Positions 17,756 through 26,282 of a DNA stretch of 64,000 nucleotides are shown here, one piece after another; the stretch's first letter is position 1; the number at the start of each line of letters is the position of its first letter. The stretch spans positions 1 to 64,000 of the forward strand of contig NZ_VZCB01000018.1 of NCBI RefSeq assembly GCF_009494395.1, in the 5' to 3' direction. The notes under the pieces are model-generated. The model had not been told where the DNA came from, ran no database searches, and worked only from the letters and a program-made list of their open reading frames with translations. The stretch is from Segatella copri (lineage in GTDB: Bacteria > Bacteroidota > Bacteroidia > Bacteroidales > Bacteroidaceae). A program made the position numbers and the translations under genes.

Positions 17756-19318
17756 TTATTTTATCACCCAATCCTCTATGCTTCGCTGGTCTTCCGAGAA
17801 GTTAACACCCACTTTCACTACCTTCCGTCCATCATCAGCAAAAGCCTTAGCATAGTCCTTGTCGCTGATTTGCGTCATGGCGGTATCAGCAGACTTCTTA
17901 TATTTCAACTCAAAAATAAAGATACTCTTATCCGTCTTGAGCACAAGGTCTATTCTTCCATCCGAAGTGGTATGCTCCACCTTCACATCTTCGCCAAGCA
18001 TGGTGAAGATGGTGAACATCACGGCTTGATAGTGACGCTCATTATTGTTGATAATCGTATATGGGAACTTATCATAGAATGCCTTCAAGTGAGGCATAAA
18101 GGCTCCCATATCGTCATTGATGAGCACATTCTTTTTATAAGCATATACGATTGCATCAAGTTCGCCTACCTCTGAAGGGGTATAATATTGGCAAAGGCTT
18201 TCCGAAAAGCCTTGTCTAACTTCTTGATTAGGAAAACTGAGGTAATACATACCCAACAGCTTGTCATATCCTTTAATCGTAAGATAGCCACTTTGGAAAA
18301 GGACTGGCACAGGGTCAGTAATAGTCTCAGTAGGAACATCGAAGCGTTTTGCTCTAGCCCAGATATCATTTAAGTCCATCATATCCAAATTCTTCTGCTG
18401 CATCAGTTCTATTAAGAACGTAGGCGTTCCAGATGTAAACCAATAGCTATTAAACTCCTTATCGTCCAAAGCATTGATGATGCTGTAAGGATTGAATATA
18501 TCCTCGCTATTGATACTGAAATGGTAGCCATCATAATGCTGCTTGAGTTGCTGCAAGGTCTCCTCATAAGTGAGTCCATTATGCTCAGCCATCTCCTCGA
18601 TACCCTCACGGAAATACTGAGTCAATTCACTCTTGGTTATACCACAACAGCTACTGTATTCATCCTTCAACGTGAGAATCTTGAGATTATTCAACTCGCT
18701 GAAGATGCTGAGCTGACTAAACTTAGAGATGCCTGTGATGAATACAAAGCGAATGTTTCCCTCTTGCTGCTTCAATGGACTGAAGAAATCTCGCATGATG
18801 TTGCGGATGGTCTTCTGTAAGTCTTCGTCACTGACAGAATCATGCATAGGTGCGTCATATTCGTCGATGAGAACGACAACTTGCTTACCTGTCTGAGCAG
18901 CTGCAGCAAGCAAGATGTTCTTAAGACGACCTCCAAAAGACTTCTCATCTATTGGATTAACTTTTAAACCATATTTTTTCTCTTCTATTTCTAGTATTCC
19001 GTTTAGAATTGAATATGTATTCTCCAAGCTATAATACTTACCACAGCTCAGATCCAGGTGGATGACAGGATATGCCGTCCACTCCTTCTCCATCTGTTCG
19101 ATAGCAAGTCCCTTGAACAGTTCTTTCTTACCTTCAAAGTAGGCCTTGAGAGTAGATACAAACAAGGATTTTCCGAATCGACGTGGGCGACTCAGAAAAT
19201 GAAATTTGGCATAATGAGCCAACTGATAGACGATAGCCGTCTTGTCAGCATAGAAGTAATTTCCCTTCACGATTTCGGAGAACGTTTGTATTCCCAAAGG
19301 ATATCTCTTTGAAGCCAT
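17756..19318 (-). CDS. ATP-binding protein with C-terminal PD-(D/E)XK nuclease-like domain
   Basis: A 520-residue member of the AAA-ATPase-like plus PDDEXK_9 (formerly DUF1703) family, which is greatly expanded in gut Bacteroidales and has no settled function. The N-terminus has the family opening (YPLGIQTFSEIV), a P-loop-like RPRRFGKSLF at about 42-51, and Walker B-like VVLIDEYDAPM near 148. The C-terminal nuclease-like core shows RIDLV then FIFELKYK near 465-480, that is the D...ExK pattern. The protein is cytoplasmic. It is a full-length, single-gene unit with a promoter box at 19344-19351. A close paralogue lies at 58305-59870. Roles in defence, toxin-like activity or mobile-element biology have been guessed for the family; none is shown here. 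Confidence 0.88.
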   Translation of the reverse strand: MASKRYPLGIQTFSEIVKGNYFYADKTAIVYQLAHYAKFHFLSRPRRFGKSLFVSTLKAYFEGKKELFKGLAIEQMEKEWTAYPVIHLDLSCGKYYSLENTYSILNGILEIEEKKYGLKVNPIDEKSFGGRLKNILLAAAAQTGKQVVVLIDEYDAPMHDSVSDEDLQKTIRNIMRDFFSPLKQQEGNIRFVFITGISKFSQLSIFSELNNLKILTLKDEYSSCCGITKSELTQYFREGIEEMAEHNGLTYEETLQQLKQHYDGYHFSINSEDIFNPYSIINALDDKEFNSYWFTSGTPTFLIELMQQKNLDMMDLNDIWARAKRFDVPTETITDPVPVLFQSGYLTIKGYDKLLGMYYLSFPNQEVRQGFSESLCQYYTPSEVGELDAIVYAYKKNVLINDDMGAFMPHLKAFYDKFPYTIINNNERHYQAVMFTIFTMLGEDVKVEHTTSDGRIDLVLKTDKSIFIFELKYKKSADTAMTQISDKDYAKAFADDGRKVVKVGVNFSEDQRSIEDWVIK

Positions 19319-19343
19319 AATCTTACTCTTAATAATTCAGGTA

Positions 19344-19351
19344 CAAAGATA
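19344..19351 (-). promoter_or_regulatory. -7 box of the ATPase/nuclease gene
   Basis: TATCTTTG on the minus strand, 26 bp before the start codon, with a CTTG about 19 bp upstream as a weak -33 element. Confidence 0.5.
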
Positions 19352-19432
19352 CAGATAATATTTCAGAAAGCAAGCGTTTTTCTTATTATTAACAATAGTT
19401 ACGAGCTATCTTACTAATAAAACAATGCTTAC

Positions 19433-19454
19433 ATTCCCCAACTTTTTGGGGAAT
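19433..19454 (+). promoter_or_regulatory. Inverted repeat, candidate enhancer site
   Basis: ATTCCCCAA and TTGGGGAAT form a perfect 9-bp inverted repeat with a 4-bp spacer. It is centred about 135 bp before the predicted start of the sigma-54 transcript, the distance usual for an NtrC-type activator site. Confidence 0.45.
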
Positions 19455-19551
19455 ATTTCCACATACTTTCCTCATTTTCCACACCATCTATTTCTGGCAT
19501 ATTCAATATAAACACCTGATAATCAAGACATATTATTTTTACTCATCGATT

Positions 19552-19566
19552 TGGCACGCAGATTGC
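19552..19566 (+). promoter_or_regulatory. Candidate sigma-54 (RpoN) promoter
   Basis: TGGCACGCAGATTGC matches TGGCAC-N5-TTGC, with the GG and GC dinucleotides exactly 12 bp apart. It lies 87 bp upstream of the small secreted gene, and no TAnnTTTG box is visible in this interval. Confidence 0.6.
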
Positions 19567-19652
19567 GACTATGAATAGCGGGTTCGACAACGAATCCACA
19601 AAGAAAGTAAGTAAGTAACATTAAATAGTAACAATTTAAAAAAGATAAGATT

Positions 19653-19907
19653 ATGAAGAAGTTTATGTTTGCAGCTATCGCAGCTATGGTAATGGTTTCA
19701 GTAAGCAACGTTTTTGCATCAAGCAGAATGGTAGGTAACGCAGAGGTAGCACCAGTTGATACCGTAGCTCCAGAAGCACCTTCAGATACATTGGCAACAG
19801 GTACTTCTATCCAGCCACAGGCAAGTGTTGAGGATTCTACAAAGCAGGAGAATGCTACTGAGGCTACAACAGAGAATGCTACAGAGCAGCAGACAACTGC
19901 CGAGTAA
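19653..19907 (+). CDS. Small secreted protein, 84 residues
   Basis: I do not recognise a family. Residues 1-22 are a clear signal peptide (MKKFMFAAIAAMVMVSVSNV then FA). The mature part of about 60 residues is acidic and disordered, rich in Thr, Glu, Ala and Gln, with no cysteine and no lipobox. It may be a periplasmic or released peptide. The only promoter-like sequence upstream is a sigma-54 type site with an inverted repeat about 110 bp further up, so expression may depend on RpoN and a two-component activator, perhaps in response to nitrogen or envelope stress. It is a single gene, ending before a strong terminator at 20049-20080. Confidence 0.7.
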   Translation: MKKFMFAAIAAMVMVSVSNVFASSRMVGNAEVAPVDTVAPEAPSDTLATGTSIQPQASVEDSTKQENATEATTENATEQQTTAE

Positions 19908-20048
19908 AAGATAAAGAACAGTTCATTTTGCAGCGTTATTCATATAATAGGATTTAGTTTTTAAAGGTAATTAGACTTATTCAGGTTACAATAGATATTG
20001 CATAGATAGAAATTACAAAGTAGAATTTTAGGTTCGGTTTTTGAAAGT

Positions 20049-20080
20049 GAATCCTGCTGGCAGTGTTGCCAGCAGGATTC
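20049..20080. terminator. Convergent terminator
   Basis: GAATCCTGCTGGCA and TGCCAGCAGGATTC form a perfect 14-bp stem over a GTGT loop, between the small secreted gene and the convergent ADP-ribosylglycohydrolase gene. It shares its core with 17691-17729. Confidence 0.8.
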
Positions 20081-20084
20081 TTGC

Positions 20085-20909
20085 TTAATAGCCCCTGTTA
20101 AACTCATCAAGTATCTGACGAAGATTATCATCAAGCACATTATTATATACACAACAAGCCAGTTCTTTTGGTATTTCCATCCCTCTTGTTGCAACAGCTA
20201 TTCCTCCAGCCATGCACGCCATGGTATCAGCATCACCGCCAAGCGAGATGGCATTACGGATAGCCGAAGTATAACTATCAGCTTCTAGATATGAGATGAT
20301 AGATTCAGGAACACTTGTCTGGCAAGTATCCGTAAATCCATAATCTGGACGTATTTCTGCAAGAGTACGGTGAAGATTGTACCCTTCAAAATGAGCCTCA
20401 ACGTAATCGCATATTTGCTTCTTGTCTTTTCCTTGACGAGCCAGGAAGATACAAGCAGCAATAGCCTGCGCACCCTTTATTCCCTCAGGATGGTTATGAG
20501 TCACCTCTGCAGAAATCTTAGCAAGTAGCAAAGCCTCATCCAATGATTTGGCATAAAAGCCACATGGACTTACTCGCATGGCAGAACCGTTACCATAGCT
20601 GTTGTAAGGTTCCGTTTTCCTACTAATAATCCACCGTAAAAACTTCTGCCCATAGCCGGCAAACATATACTTCCGTCCCAATTCTTTCATGCACTCCACG
20701 AGCTTCTCATGAGTATGTTCAGGATCAATCGTCAGCCATTTTGCTACAGCCAAGGTCATAACCGTATCATCCGTAAAACGAGGCTCTTTGTATATATCGA
20801 AGTCCCCATGCTTTACTGGATGAAATTCATACGCAGCCCCGAAGCAATCGCCAGCGATTGCTCCAATGATACCAGTTGTAGGTACTATTTTACAAGTTGA
20901 ATGTCCCAT
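20085..20909 (-). CDS. ADP-ribosylglycohydrolase family protein
   Basis: A 274-residue DraG/ARH-type hydrolase that removes ADP-ribose from proteins or small molecules using two Mg ions. Metal-binding motifs are visible: RFTDDTVMT (about 44-52) and, near the C-terminus, GGDADTMACMAGG. The fold is all helical and the length normal. It begins inside the end of the PgpA gene (20-bp overlap), so the two are co-translated. It lies downstream of the TerD/cytoskeletal operon, though a terminator at 21630-21671 may separate them. ADP-ribose turnover often accompanies stress and defence genes, so a functional link is possible but unproven. Confidence 0.9.
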   Translation of the reverse strand: MGHSTCKIVPTTGIIGAIAGDCFGAAYEFHPVKHGDFDIYKEPRFTDDTVMTLAVAKWLTIDPEHTHEKLVECMKELGRKYMFAGYGQKFLRWIISRKTEPYNSYGNGSAMRVSPCGFYAKSLDEALLLAKISAEVTHNHPEGIKGAQAIAACIFLARQGKDKKQICDYVEAHFEGYNLHRTLAEIRPDYGFTDTCQTSVPESIISYLEADSYTSAIRNAISLGGDADTMACMAGGIAVATRGMEIPKELACCVYNNVLDDNLRQILDEFNRGY

Positions 20910-21438
20910 GAATATATTCTACTAGATGGAAATATCTGATTATTAATGTTACAATAAATGCATAGAAGCCAGCCAATGCATCGTCAAGCATACAGCCCCA
21001 TCCACCATGAATATTCCGGTCTATCCATCTGCAACCAAGCGGTTTAGTTATATCTATTACTCGAAACAACACAAAACCTATTATAGCAAGGGATATTGAG
21101 ACATAAGCTGGACCATCTACACAAACAGCTGCTAAAGCAGCAACCCACGTTCCAAAGAACTCATCAATTACGACAGCCCTTGGGTCTTCACCCCAATATT
21201 TCTCCATCACATTATCAGTCCAGACTCCAATCAACAAAGAACTAACAACCAATAAAATTGTAGCCACCATCAACCCTATCGGAGAAAGGACATAATAAAG
21301 ACCTATCCAAATGAGCAAAGCCAGAAAAGCACCTGCAGTACCAGGTGCTTTAGGTACAAAACCTGTGCCTAATCCTGTGGAAATAATTACATGAAGCCAA
21401 GGAGCTTCACCTAACTGTTTATTATTGTTATTACTCAT
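20890..21438 (-). CDS. pgpA: Phosphatidylglycerophosphatase A
   Basis: An inner-membrane phosphatase that makes phosphatidylglycerol from phosphatidylglycerophosphate. The 182-residue protein has four predicted membrane segments and the family motifs GTGFVPKAPGT (near 25), VIDEFFGTW (near 90) and, near the C-terminus, GGWGCMLDDALAG. The frame is open from a TTG at 21450, but I start at the ATG at 21438, which follows the stop of the 54-residue gene by one base. Overlap with the next gene at the 3' end indicates coupling. The acidic residues of the catalytic motif are intact. Confidence 0.88.
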   Translation of the reverse strand: MSNNNNKQLGEAPWLHVIISTGLGTGFVPKAPGTAGAFLALLIWIGLYYVLSPIGLMVATILLVVSSLLIGVWTDNVMEKYWGEDPRAVVIDEFFGTWVAALAAVCVDGPAYVSISLAIIGFVLFRVIDITKPLGCRWIDRNIHGGWGCMLDDALAGFYAFIVTLIIRYFHLVEYIHGTFNL

Positions 21439-21439
21439 A

Positions 21440-21604
21440 TTATTTTCCAAACAATGCCTTCAGAACCATCTTACCAATTTTTCTTTCCAATCCTGCCTTT
21501 GAGGTTGGAATACCTGTCTCACGAGCAAACTTTTGTTTTGCTTGTGTGATACCTAAAGCCCGATTTAAGGAGAATGACACCCCTGGTATTTTAAACTTAG
21601 ACAT
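21440..21604 (-). CDS. Small basic protein, 54 residues
   Basis: An intact short frame beginning MSKFKIPGVSFSLNRALG and ending KMVLKALFGK. It is rich in Lys and Arg and contains a probable helix-turn segment (GIPTSKAGLERKIG). Similar tiny basic proteins beginning with a K-IPGVSFS-type motif occur in Bacteroidetes genomes, but I know of no function. It ends one base before the pgpA ATG, so translational coupling is likely. It is the first gene after the terminator of the calcium ATPase gene. The regular codon structure and tight junction argue that it is real. Confidence 0.6.
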   Translation of the reverse strand: MSKFKIPGVSFSLNRALGITQAKQKFARETGIPTSKAGLERKIGKMVLKALFGK

Positions 21605-21629
21605 ATCTTTATAAATTTTAGAAATTGAT

Positions 21630-21671
21630 AAAAAAGAGTTGCGCCTTCTTTCTTAAAGAATAACGCAACTC
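21630..21671 (-). terminator. Terminator after the calcium ATPase gene
   Basis: On the minus strand GAGTTGCG pairs with CGCAACTC, with a smaller TTCTTT/AAAGAA hairpin inside, followed by six T. It marks the probable end of the Ter/cytoskeletal operon. Confidence 0.8.
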
Positions 21672-21684
21672 CTTCTATTTTATT

Positions 21685-24534
21685 TTAGATTTTCTTTAGC
21701 AAACTCCAAATTTCACGAATCCAAAGCACAAGTGAAGAACCAACGATGATGATTACCCAATCCTCAAACTTCAAACCAGTTACATTGAAGAAATTCTGCA
21801 AACCAGGAATCTCTACCATAGCAATCTGACCAGCTAAAATGATAGTTGCAATAATCAACAAGCCCTTGCATCCCTTGAAATGAAGCGCACTCTTACCTGT
21901 CTCAAATGCTCTTGCACAGAAGAGATAGAAGAAGTGAGTCATCACGAAGATGGTGAAGAATAAGGTCAACTCGTAAGGAGTAAGACCATCAGATGCACCT
22001 AACTGAACGTTGAGTAAATCTGTTAACTGCGTAATATTCGAATGCTCAAAGACATAAAGTAATACAAGCAGCAACACAAAGAAGAATCCGCCAACGCCCA
22101 AGATGTTCTGATACATCGCCTTATTCAGGATAAAGGCATTTCTATCTCTTGGCTTATCTTTCATCACGCTCTCTGATGGAGGCAAAGATGCCAATGCCAT
22201 TGCAGCAAAAGTATCCATAATCAAGTTTACCCAAAGCATCTGAGTTACAGTAAGCGGACTTTCCTCGCCCATAAATGCGCCAAAAACAACGATAAAGCAA
22301 GCAGCCACATTCACAGTCAACTGGAAGAGTAAGAAACGTTGGATATTCTGATAGAGTGAACGTCCCCACATCACCGCCTTACCAATACTACTAAATGAGT
22401 TATCGATAATGGTAATATCAGATGCCTCCTTTGCTACAGAAGTACCATCACCCATAGACAAACCAACATGAGCAGCCTTCAAAGCAGGGGCATCGTTGGT
22501 TCCGTCACCAGTAACAGCAACGACTTGGTTCTTTCTTTGCAAAGCCTCAACCAATCGTTTCTTATCCATAGGACGAGCACGAGAGATTATCTTCAAATCC
22601 AAGACTCTCTTATCCAACTCTTCATCAGAAAGAGCAGCAAACTCTGGACCAGTAATAATATTCTTATCACCATCCTTTGCTGTCCACAGACCAATTTGAC
22701 GACCGATTTCCTTAGCTGTACCAGGAGTATCACCAGTAACAATCTTCACATTGATACCGGCATTCATACATTCTGCAACGGCTGCAGGAACATCCAGACG
22801 AACAGGGTCGCTGATAGCCACAACACCCATAAAGGTTAAATTATCAGCCACAACCTTACCATCCTTGAATACGTCAGCCTTACTACTAATTATTTGATAA
22901 GCGAAGCCGAGGGTACGCATAGCTTGGTTCTGATATTCAACCAACTGATTCTCAATATCAGTTTTAGAAACATTGTTCTCGATGTTCTTGCACAAACCAC
23001 TTACAATTTCAGGAGCACCCTTGACATAGAGAATTGTCTTGCCTTCAAACAAGGAAGACTTAACAATTGTTGCCATATACTTACGCTCCGTAGAGAAAGG
23101 CAACTCCTCCAAAACCTCAGCAGACTCACGTAGATTCAGATAATCAACGCCAGCCTTCTTGAGCCAAAGAAGCAAAGCGCCCTCCGTAGGATTACCCAAT
23201 ACTTTTACAGCCTCAACATCTGAATAATCCAAAGAAGCAGTAGAATTGACAGCGATACCTTCCTCAATCAACAGACTATCCTTATCATTACCCAACGTCT
23301 GAGCTGATAGACCATAGAAATTAGTATCATGCACTTGCATCTGATTCTGAGTCAAAGTACCAGTTTTATCGGTACAGATAACAGTCGTAGCACCCATCGT
23401 CTCACAAGCATGCATTTTACGAACCAAGTTGTTGGTCTTCATCATTCTAGTCATACTATAAGCCAAGCTCAGAGTAACAGCCATTGGCAAACCTTCTGGT
23501 ACCGCAACAACCACAAGTGTTACTGCAATCATCAAGGTATCCAACGTATATGTAATCAACTTAGCTATTTGCTCACTCGGCATCAAAGTATCATGGAAAT
23601 AAACTACCATACCCATCAATATCACAAAATAGCCAATAATTGATGGAACAACAGCTTTCCAACTCCAGTCGTCAAACTTTTTTATAACCATCCAGAAGAA
23701 GATGCCTGTAGGAACCGCCAATGTCAAAACAATAGGACTCCAACCGAAGAACACCATCAGTTTGAGAACGATAATAAGCGCAGCGAAAATATAACTCAAC
23801 TTGGTTATCAAGTCTGCCAATCCATCCAACTGTTCATTTAATGGTGTGCGAACACTATCATCTATCTGTGCAGCCTCAAAGACTTTACCATTTTCCGTTT
23901 TGTCGCCAACTGCCAAAACTTTGAAAATACCATGACCTTCCATCACCTTTGTACCACGCATCACATGGTTAGAAGGGAATGTTGCATCCTTATCAAACTC
24001 CTGTTCATGAATTGTTTTATGGCAAATAGGCTCACCAGTCAAAGAAGACTCATCAACATTCAAGGTAACCGCCTCTAAAAGTTCTCCGTCAGCAGGAATC
24101 TCCTCACCTGTATTCAATACGACAATATCACCAACAACGACATCTTTCTTCTTGATAGAAGTTGTGTTTCCATTTCGGATTACCTCTACCATTTCGTCGT
24201 CATTAACTTGGTTGAGGACAGAGAACTGCTTATCAGCCTTTAACTCAAAGATAAAGGCGATACCAGTGGCAAGCAAGATAGCCACAAAAATACCAACTGG
24301 CTCAAAGAATGTCTCTGCACCTTCATGCAATCCCCAGAACTCATAGCAAGAAATGCCGATAGACAACACTCCGGCTATCAGCAAAATGATAATCAGAGGG
24401 TCGCCAAACTTCTCTAGGAATTGTTTCCATAAAGGTTCTTTCTCTGGTGGTGTCAAGATATTGGCACCATGTTTACTACGGCTTTCGAGCACTTGGGCAT
24501 CGGTCAAGCCTGTGTAATGATGTTTTTGTTCCAT
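21685..24534 (-). CDS. Calcium-translocating P-type ATPase, PMCA type
   Basis: A 949-residue P2-type cation pump, most similar in layout to plasma-membrane calcium ATPases. It has an N-terminal cation-ATPase domain, membrane helices at about 60-100, an actuator domain with SSLTGEP, the PEGLP motif of the fourth ion-binding helix, phosphorylation site CTDKTGTLT (Asp near 388), hinge TGDGTNDAPALKAAHVG, and six C-terminal helices. It should export calcium from the cytoplasm. It is the last gene of the Ter operon, only one base after the preceding stop. TerD proteins are calcium-binding in characterised cases, so the pump may set or reset a calcium signal used by this system; that is inference. 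Confidence 0.93.
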   Translation of the reverse strand: MEQKHHYTGLTDAQVLESRSKHGANILTPPEKEPLWKQFLEKFGDPLIIILLIAGVLSIGISCYEFWGLHEGAETFFEPVGIFVAILLATGIAFIFELKADKQFSVLNQVNDDEMVEVIRNGNTTSIKKKDVVVGDIVVLNTGEEIPADGELLEAVTLNVDESSLTGEPICHKTIHEQEFDKDATFPSNHVMRGTKVMEGHGIFKVLAVGDKTENGKVFEAAQIDDSVRTPLNEQLDGLADLITKLSYIFAALIIVLKLMVFFGWSPIVLTLAVPTGIFFWMVIKKFDDWSWKAVVPSIIGYFVILMGMVVYFHDTLMPSEQIAKLITYTLDTLMIAVTLVVVAVPEGLPMAVTLSLAYSMTRMMKTNNLVRKMHACETMGATTVICTDKTGTLTQNQMQVHDTNFYGLSAQTLGNDKDSLLIEEGIAVNSTASLDYSDVEAVKVLGNPTEGALLLWLKKAGVDYLNLRESAEVLEELPFSTERKYMATIVKSSLFEGKTILYVKGAPEIVSGLCKNIENNVSKTDIENQLVEYQNQAMRTLGFAYQIISSKADVFKDGKVVADNLTFMGVVAISDPVRLDVPAAVAECMNAGINVKIVTGDTPGTAKEIGRQIGLWTAKDGDKNIITGPEFAALSDEELDKRVLDLKIISRARPMDKKRLVEALQRKNQVVAVTGDGTNDAPALKAAHVGLSMGDGTSVAKEASDITIIDNSFSSIGKAVMWGRSLYQNIQRFLLFQLTVNVAACFIVVFGAFMGEESPLTVTQMLWVNLIMDTFAAMALASLPPSESVMKDKPRDRNAFILNKAMYQNILGVGGFFFVLLLVLLYVFEHSNITQLTDLLNVQLGASDGLTPYELTLFFTIFVMTHFFYLFCARAFETGKSALHFKGCKGLLIIATIILAGQIAMVEIPGLQNFFNVTGLKFEDWVIIIVGSSLVLWIREIWSLLKKI

Positions 24535-24535
24535 A

Positions 24536-25009
24536 TTATTTTTCTTTGAATAATTTCAATACGTATTCCAAAATACCATTTGGCACACATTCTATATCCA
24601 GCCATTCAAAATCAGGTGGTCCAGAATGATAATTTGAGACTTGAGCATACAAAATGTCATTTTCTATACAAAAGCCTTCCAACAAGAACCAAGTTTCATC
24701 TAACCATCCATCATAATCTGGTCCCTTCCAACATAAGGGAACATTCTCAATACACATGCCATGAAAATCTATCAAGTCACCATAACCTGTTTGTTCTATT
24801 AGATGATTATAAAAACCAGGTTTTTCTGTGTAAAGTTTGTATATTCTATCTTTAACCTTCATATTATTCTGCTCAAATTCATTTTCATATTTTATAGAGC
24901 CATCATTAACAATAATTTCGATCTGTAAAATGATGTTTTTGTTCCATAATTCTGAAACTCTTATAGTATATAAAAAACAATTTGGACAGAAAGAGTAGTA
25001 CCCACCCAT
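24536..25009 (-). CDS. Hypothetical protein of the Ter operon
   Basis: A 157-residue soluble protein of no family I recognise. It is rich in aromatic and acidic residues, with a Trp-rich middle (VPLCWKGPDYDGWLDETWF). The N-terminal 49 residues, including a CPNC pair, are plausible coding sequence but the first ATG lacks a good ribosome-binding site. An internal start at Met50 (24862) would give a 108-residue protein. It ends one base before the ATG of the calcium ATPase and starts 18 bp after the preceding gene, so it belongs to the same transcript. Confidence 0.6.
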   Translation of the reverse strand: MGGYYSFCPNCFLYTIRVSELWNKNIILQIEIIVNDGSIKYENEFEQNNMKVKDRIYKLYTEKPGFYNHLIEQTGYGDLIDFHGMCIENVPLCWKGPDYDGWLDETWFLLEGFCIENDILYAQVSNYHSGPPDFEWLDIECVPNGILEYVLKLFKEK

Positions 25010-25027
25010 CTGTCCAAACTATAAATA

Positions 25028-25633
25028 TTAATGTCTGTATCCGTTACGATACATTTCATTCACACGTTTCTGAACAGCCTTATAATCAGAACCCAATTTT
25101 GACTTTCTTTCAGTTCCATTGCCATAAACACCATCCCAAACTTGCATAGCTTTTTCTTCTATACTTTTTCCTGATGATTCACTTTTGGTAGTTGGTACTG
25201 CAGATGTATTATCTGATTCTGCGTTTGTTCCAGTTTCTGAACTTACCTCACTTGATGTTGATTGTGATTGCTCACTTATAGGACTTGCAGATTTCTCTTC
25301 ATTTGAGGTTGTATCAGCTTTTTCTTTTTCTGTAGAATCAGAAACTATCGTGTTAGTAAGCTCATCTACCTTTGATTCATTTGTTCCACAACTTCTGTAA
25401 GCAACAAAAGCAACAACAATCAAAACTATAACAGCAATAATAGCAAGTATCTTGTTCTTGCTACCATTTCCATTATTGCCACCATCTGTTTCTTGCGTTT
25501 GCACATCTATAGTTTTATTTTGAGGAGTATCCAATACAGGAACTTGCTCCTTTTCTATATCGAAGTGTCGCTCAACATGTTTTTCCATATTAAAGGAACG
25601 TGTCGATTTTCTTTGCTTTTTATTATCAGCCAT
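25028..25633 (-). CDS. Single-pass membrane protein with long disordered linker
   Basis: A 201-residue protein: a basic cytoplasmic N-terminus (about 1-58), one membrane helix (about 61-82, KILAIIAVIVLIVVAFVAY), a disordered Ser/Thr/Glu-rich stalk (about 85-155) and a small C-terminal helical domain (about 158-201) ending in Tyr-Arg-His. There is no signal peptide, so the tail is probably periplasmic. The build resembles a tether that links a cytoplasmic complex to the wall or outer membrane. I do not recognise a family. It is encoded right after the two TerD genes, with gaps of about 20 bp. Confidence 0.65.
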   Translation of the reverse strand: MADNKKQRKSTRSFNMEKHVERHFDIEKEQVPVLDTPQNKTIDVQTQETDGGNNGNGSKNKILAIIAVIVLIVVAFVAYRSCGTNESKVDELTNTIVSDSTEKEKADTTSNEEKSASPISEQSQSTSSEVSSETGTNAESDNTSAVPTTKSESSGKSIEEKAMQVWDGVYGNGTERKSKLGSDYKAVQKRVNEMYRNGYRH

Positions 25634-25653
25634 AACTACAACTTTTTAATTCA

Positions 25654-26259
25654 TTAACTAGCATAGATGTCAATGAGAGTTTCCAAGCCACCAACATGAC
25701 CAACACCAACAGCTTCAAACTCCCAATCACCATCCTCATTTACAACAAGTTTGGCAACAGACAATGCTGTTTCTTCAGTGAAAGCCTCATTTAGCTCGTA
25801 TCTGCAAAGCTCTTCATCGTTCACTGCATTAACTACACTGATAAAAGCATCTTTAACATCGCCAAAAGTCATTCCTTCATCATGTATTGACACAACAAAG
25901 ACAATTTCACAAACATTTGGATCAACTTTGTCCAAATCCACATCAATCTGTTCCCCCGAACCGCCATTACGATCATCAAGAGAACCTAGAACTGCTCCAT
26001 CACTTGACATTGGACGTGTTTCAGCCATCCACTTACGCTTGTTACCAAACACCGCACGGTCAAATGGTTGCTCTCGATTCTCTGAATTATAGAACACGAA
26101 GCCGGCATCATCAAGTATCACGCCCTCATCGCCACAAAGAAAAGTTGAAGCATCAAGGTCGGCATCGGAATTCCAATCCAATACCACCTTGATTTTACTC
26201 AACCCTTCCGATTTGGCTATTTTAAAACGTTCTCCTTTTGACAAATTAAATCTTCCCAT
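25654..26259 (-). CDS. TerD family protein, copy 2
   Basis: A 201-residue TerD-domain protein, a beta-sandwich that binds calcium through acidic loops in characterised homologues. The conserved opening (LDWNSDADLDASTFL, about 27-41), FVFYNSENREQP, the acidic VDLDKVDPNV, and the C-terminal WEFEAVGVGHVGG are visible. The calcium-binding aspartates of the DLDAS loop are intact. It lacks the acidic insertion seen in its neighbour and is about 14 residues shorter. The two genes are adjacent paralogues separated by 23 bp. TerD proteins are linked to tellurite, phage and colicin resistance; the molecular role is unknown. Confidence 0.92.
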   Translation of the reverse strand: MGRFNLSKGERFKIAKSEGLSKIKVVLDWNSDADLDASTFLCGDEGVILDDAGFVFYNSENREQPFDRAVFGNKRKWMAETRPMSSDGAVLGSLDDRNGGSGEQIDVDLDKVDPNVCEIVFVVSIHDEGMTFGDVKDAFISVVNAVNDEELCRYELNEAFTEETALSVAKLVVNEDGDWEFEAVGVGHVGGLETLIDIYAS

Positions 26260-26282
26260 AGTCGTAATCGTTTGAAAATTTA

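Noticed and set aside
21439..21450. TTG start for pgpA at 21450
   Set aside because: It overlaps the preceding small gene; the ATG at 21438 is better placed and preserves the family N-terminus.
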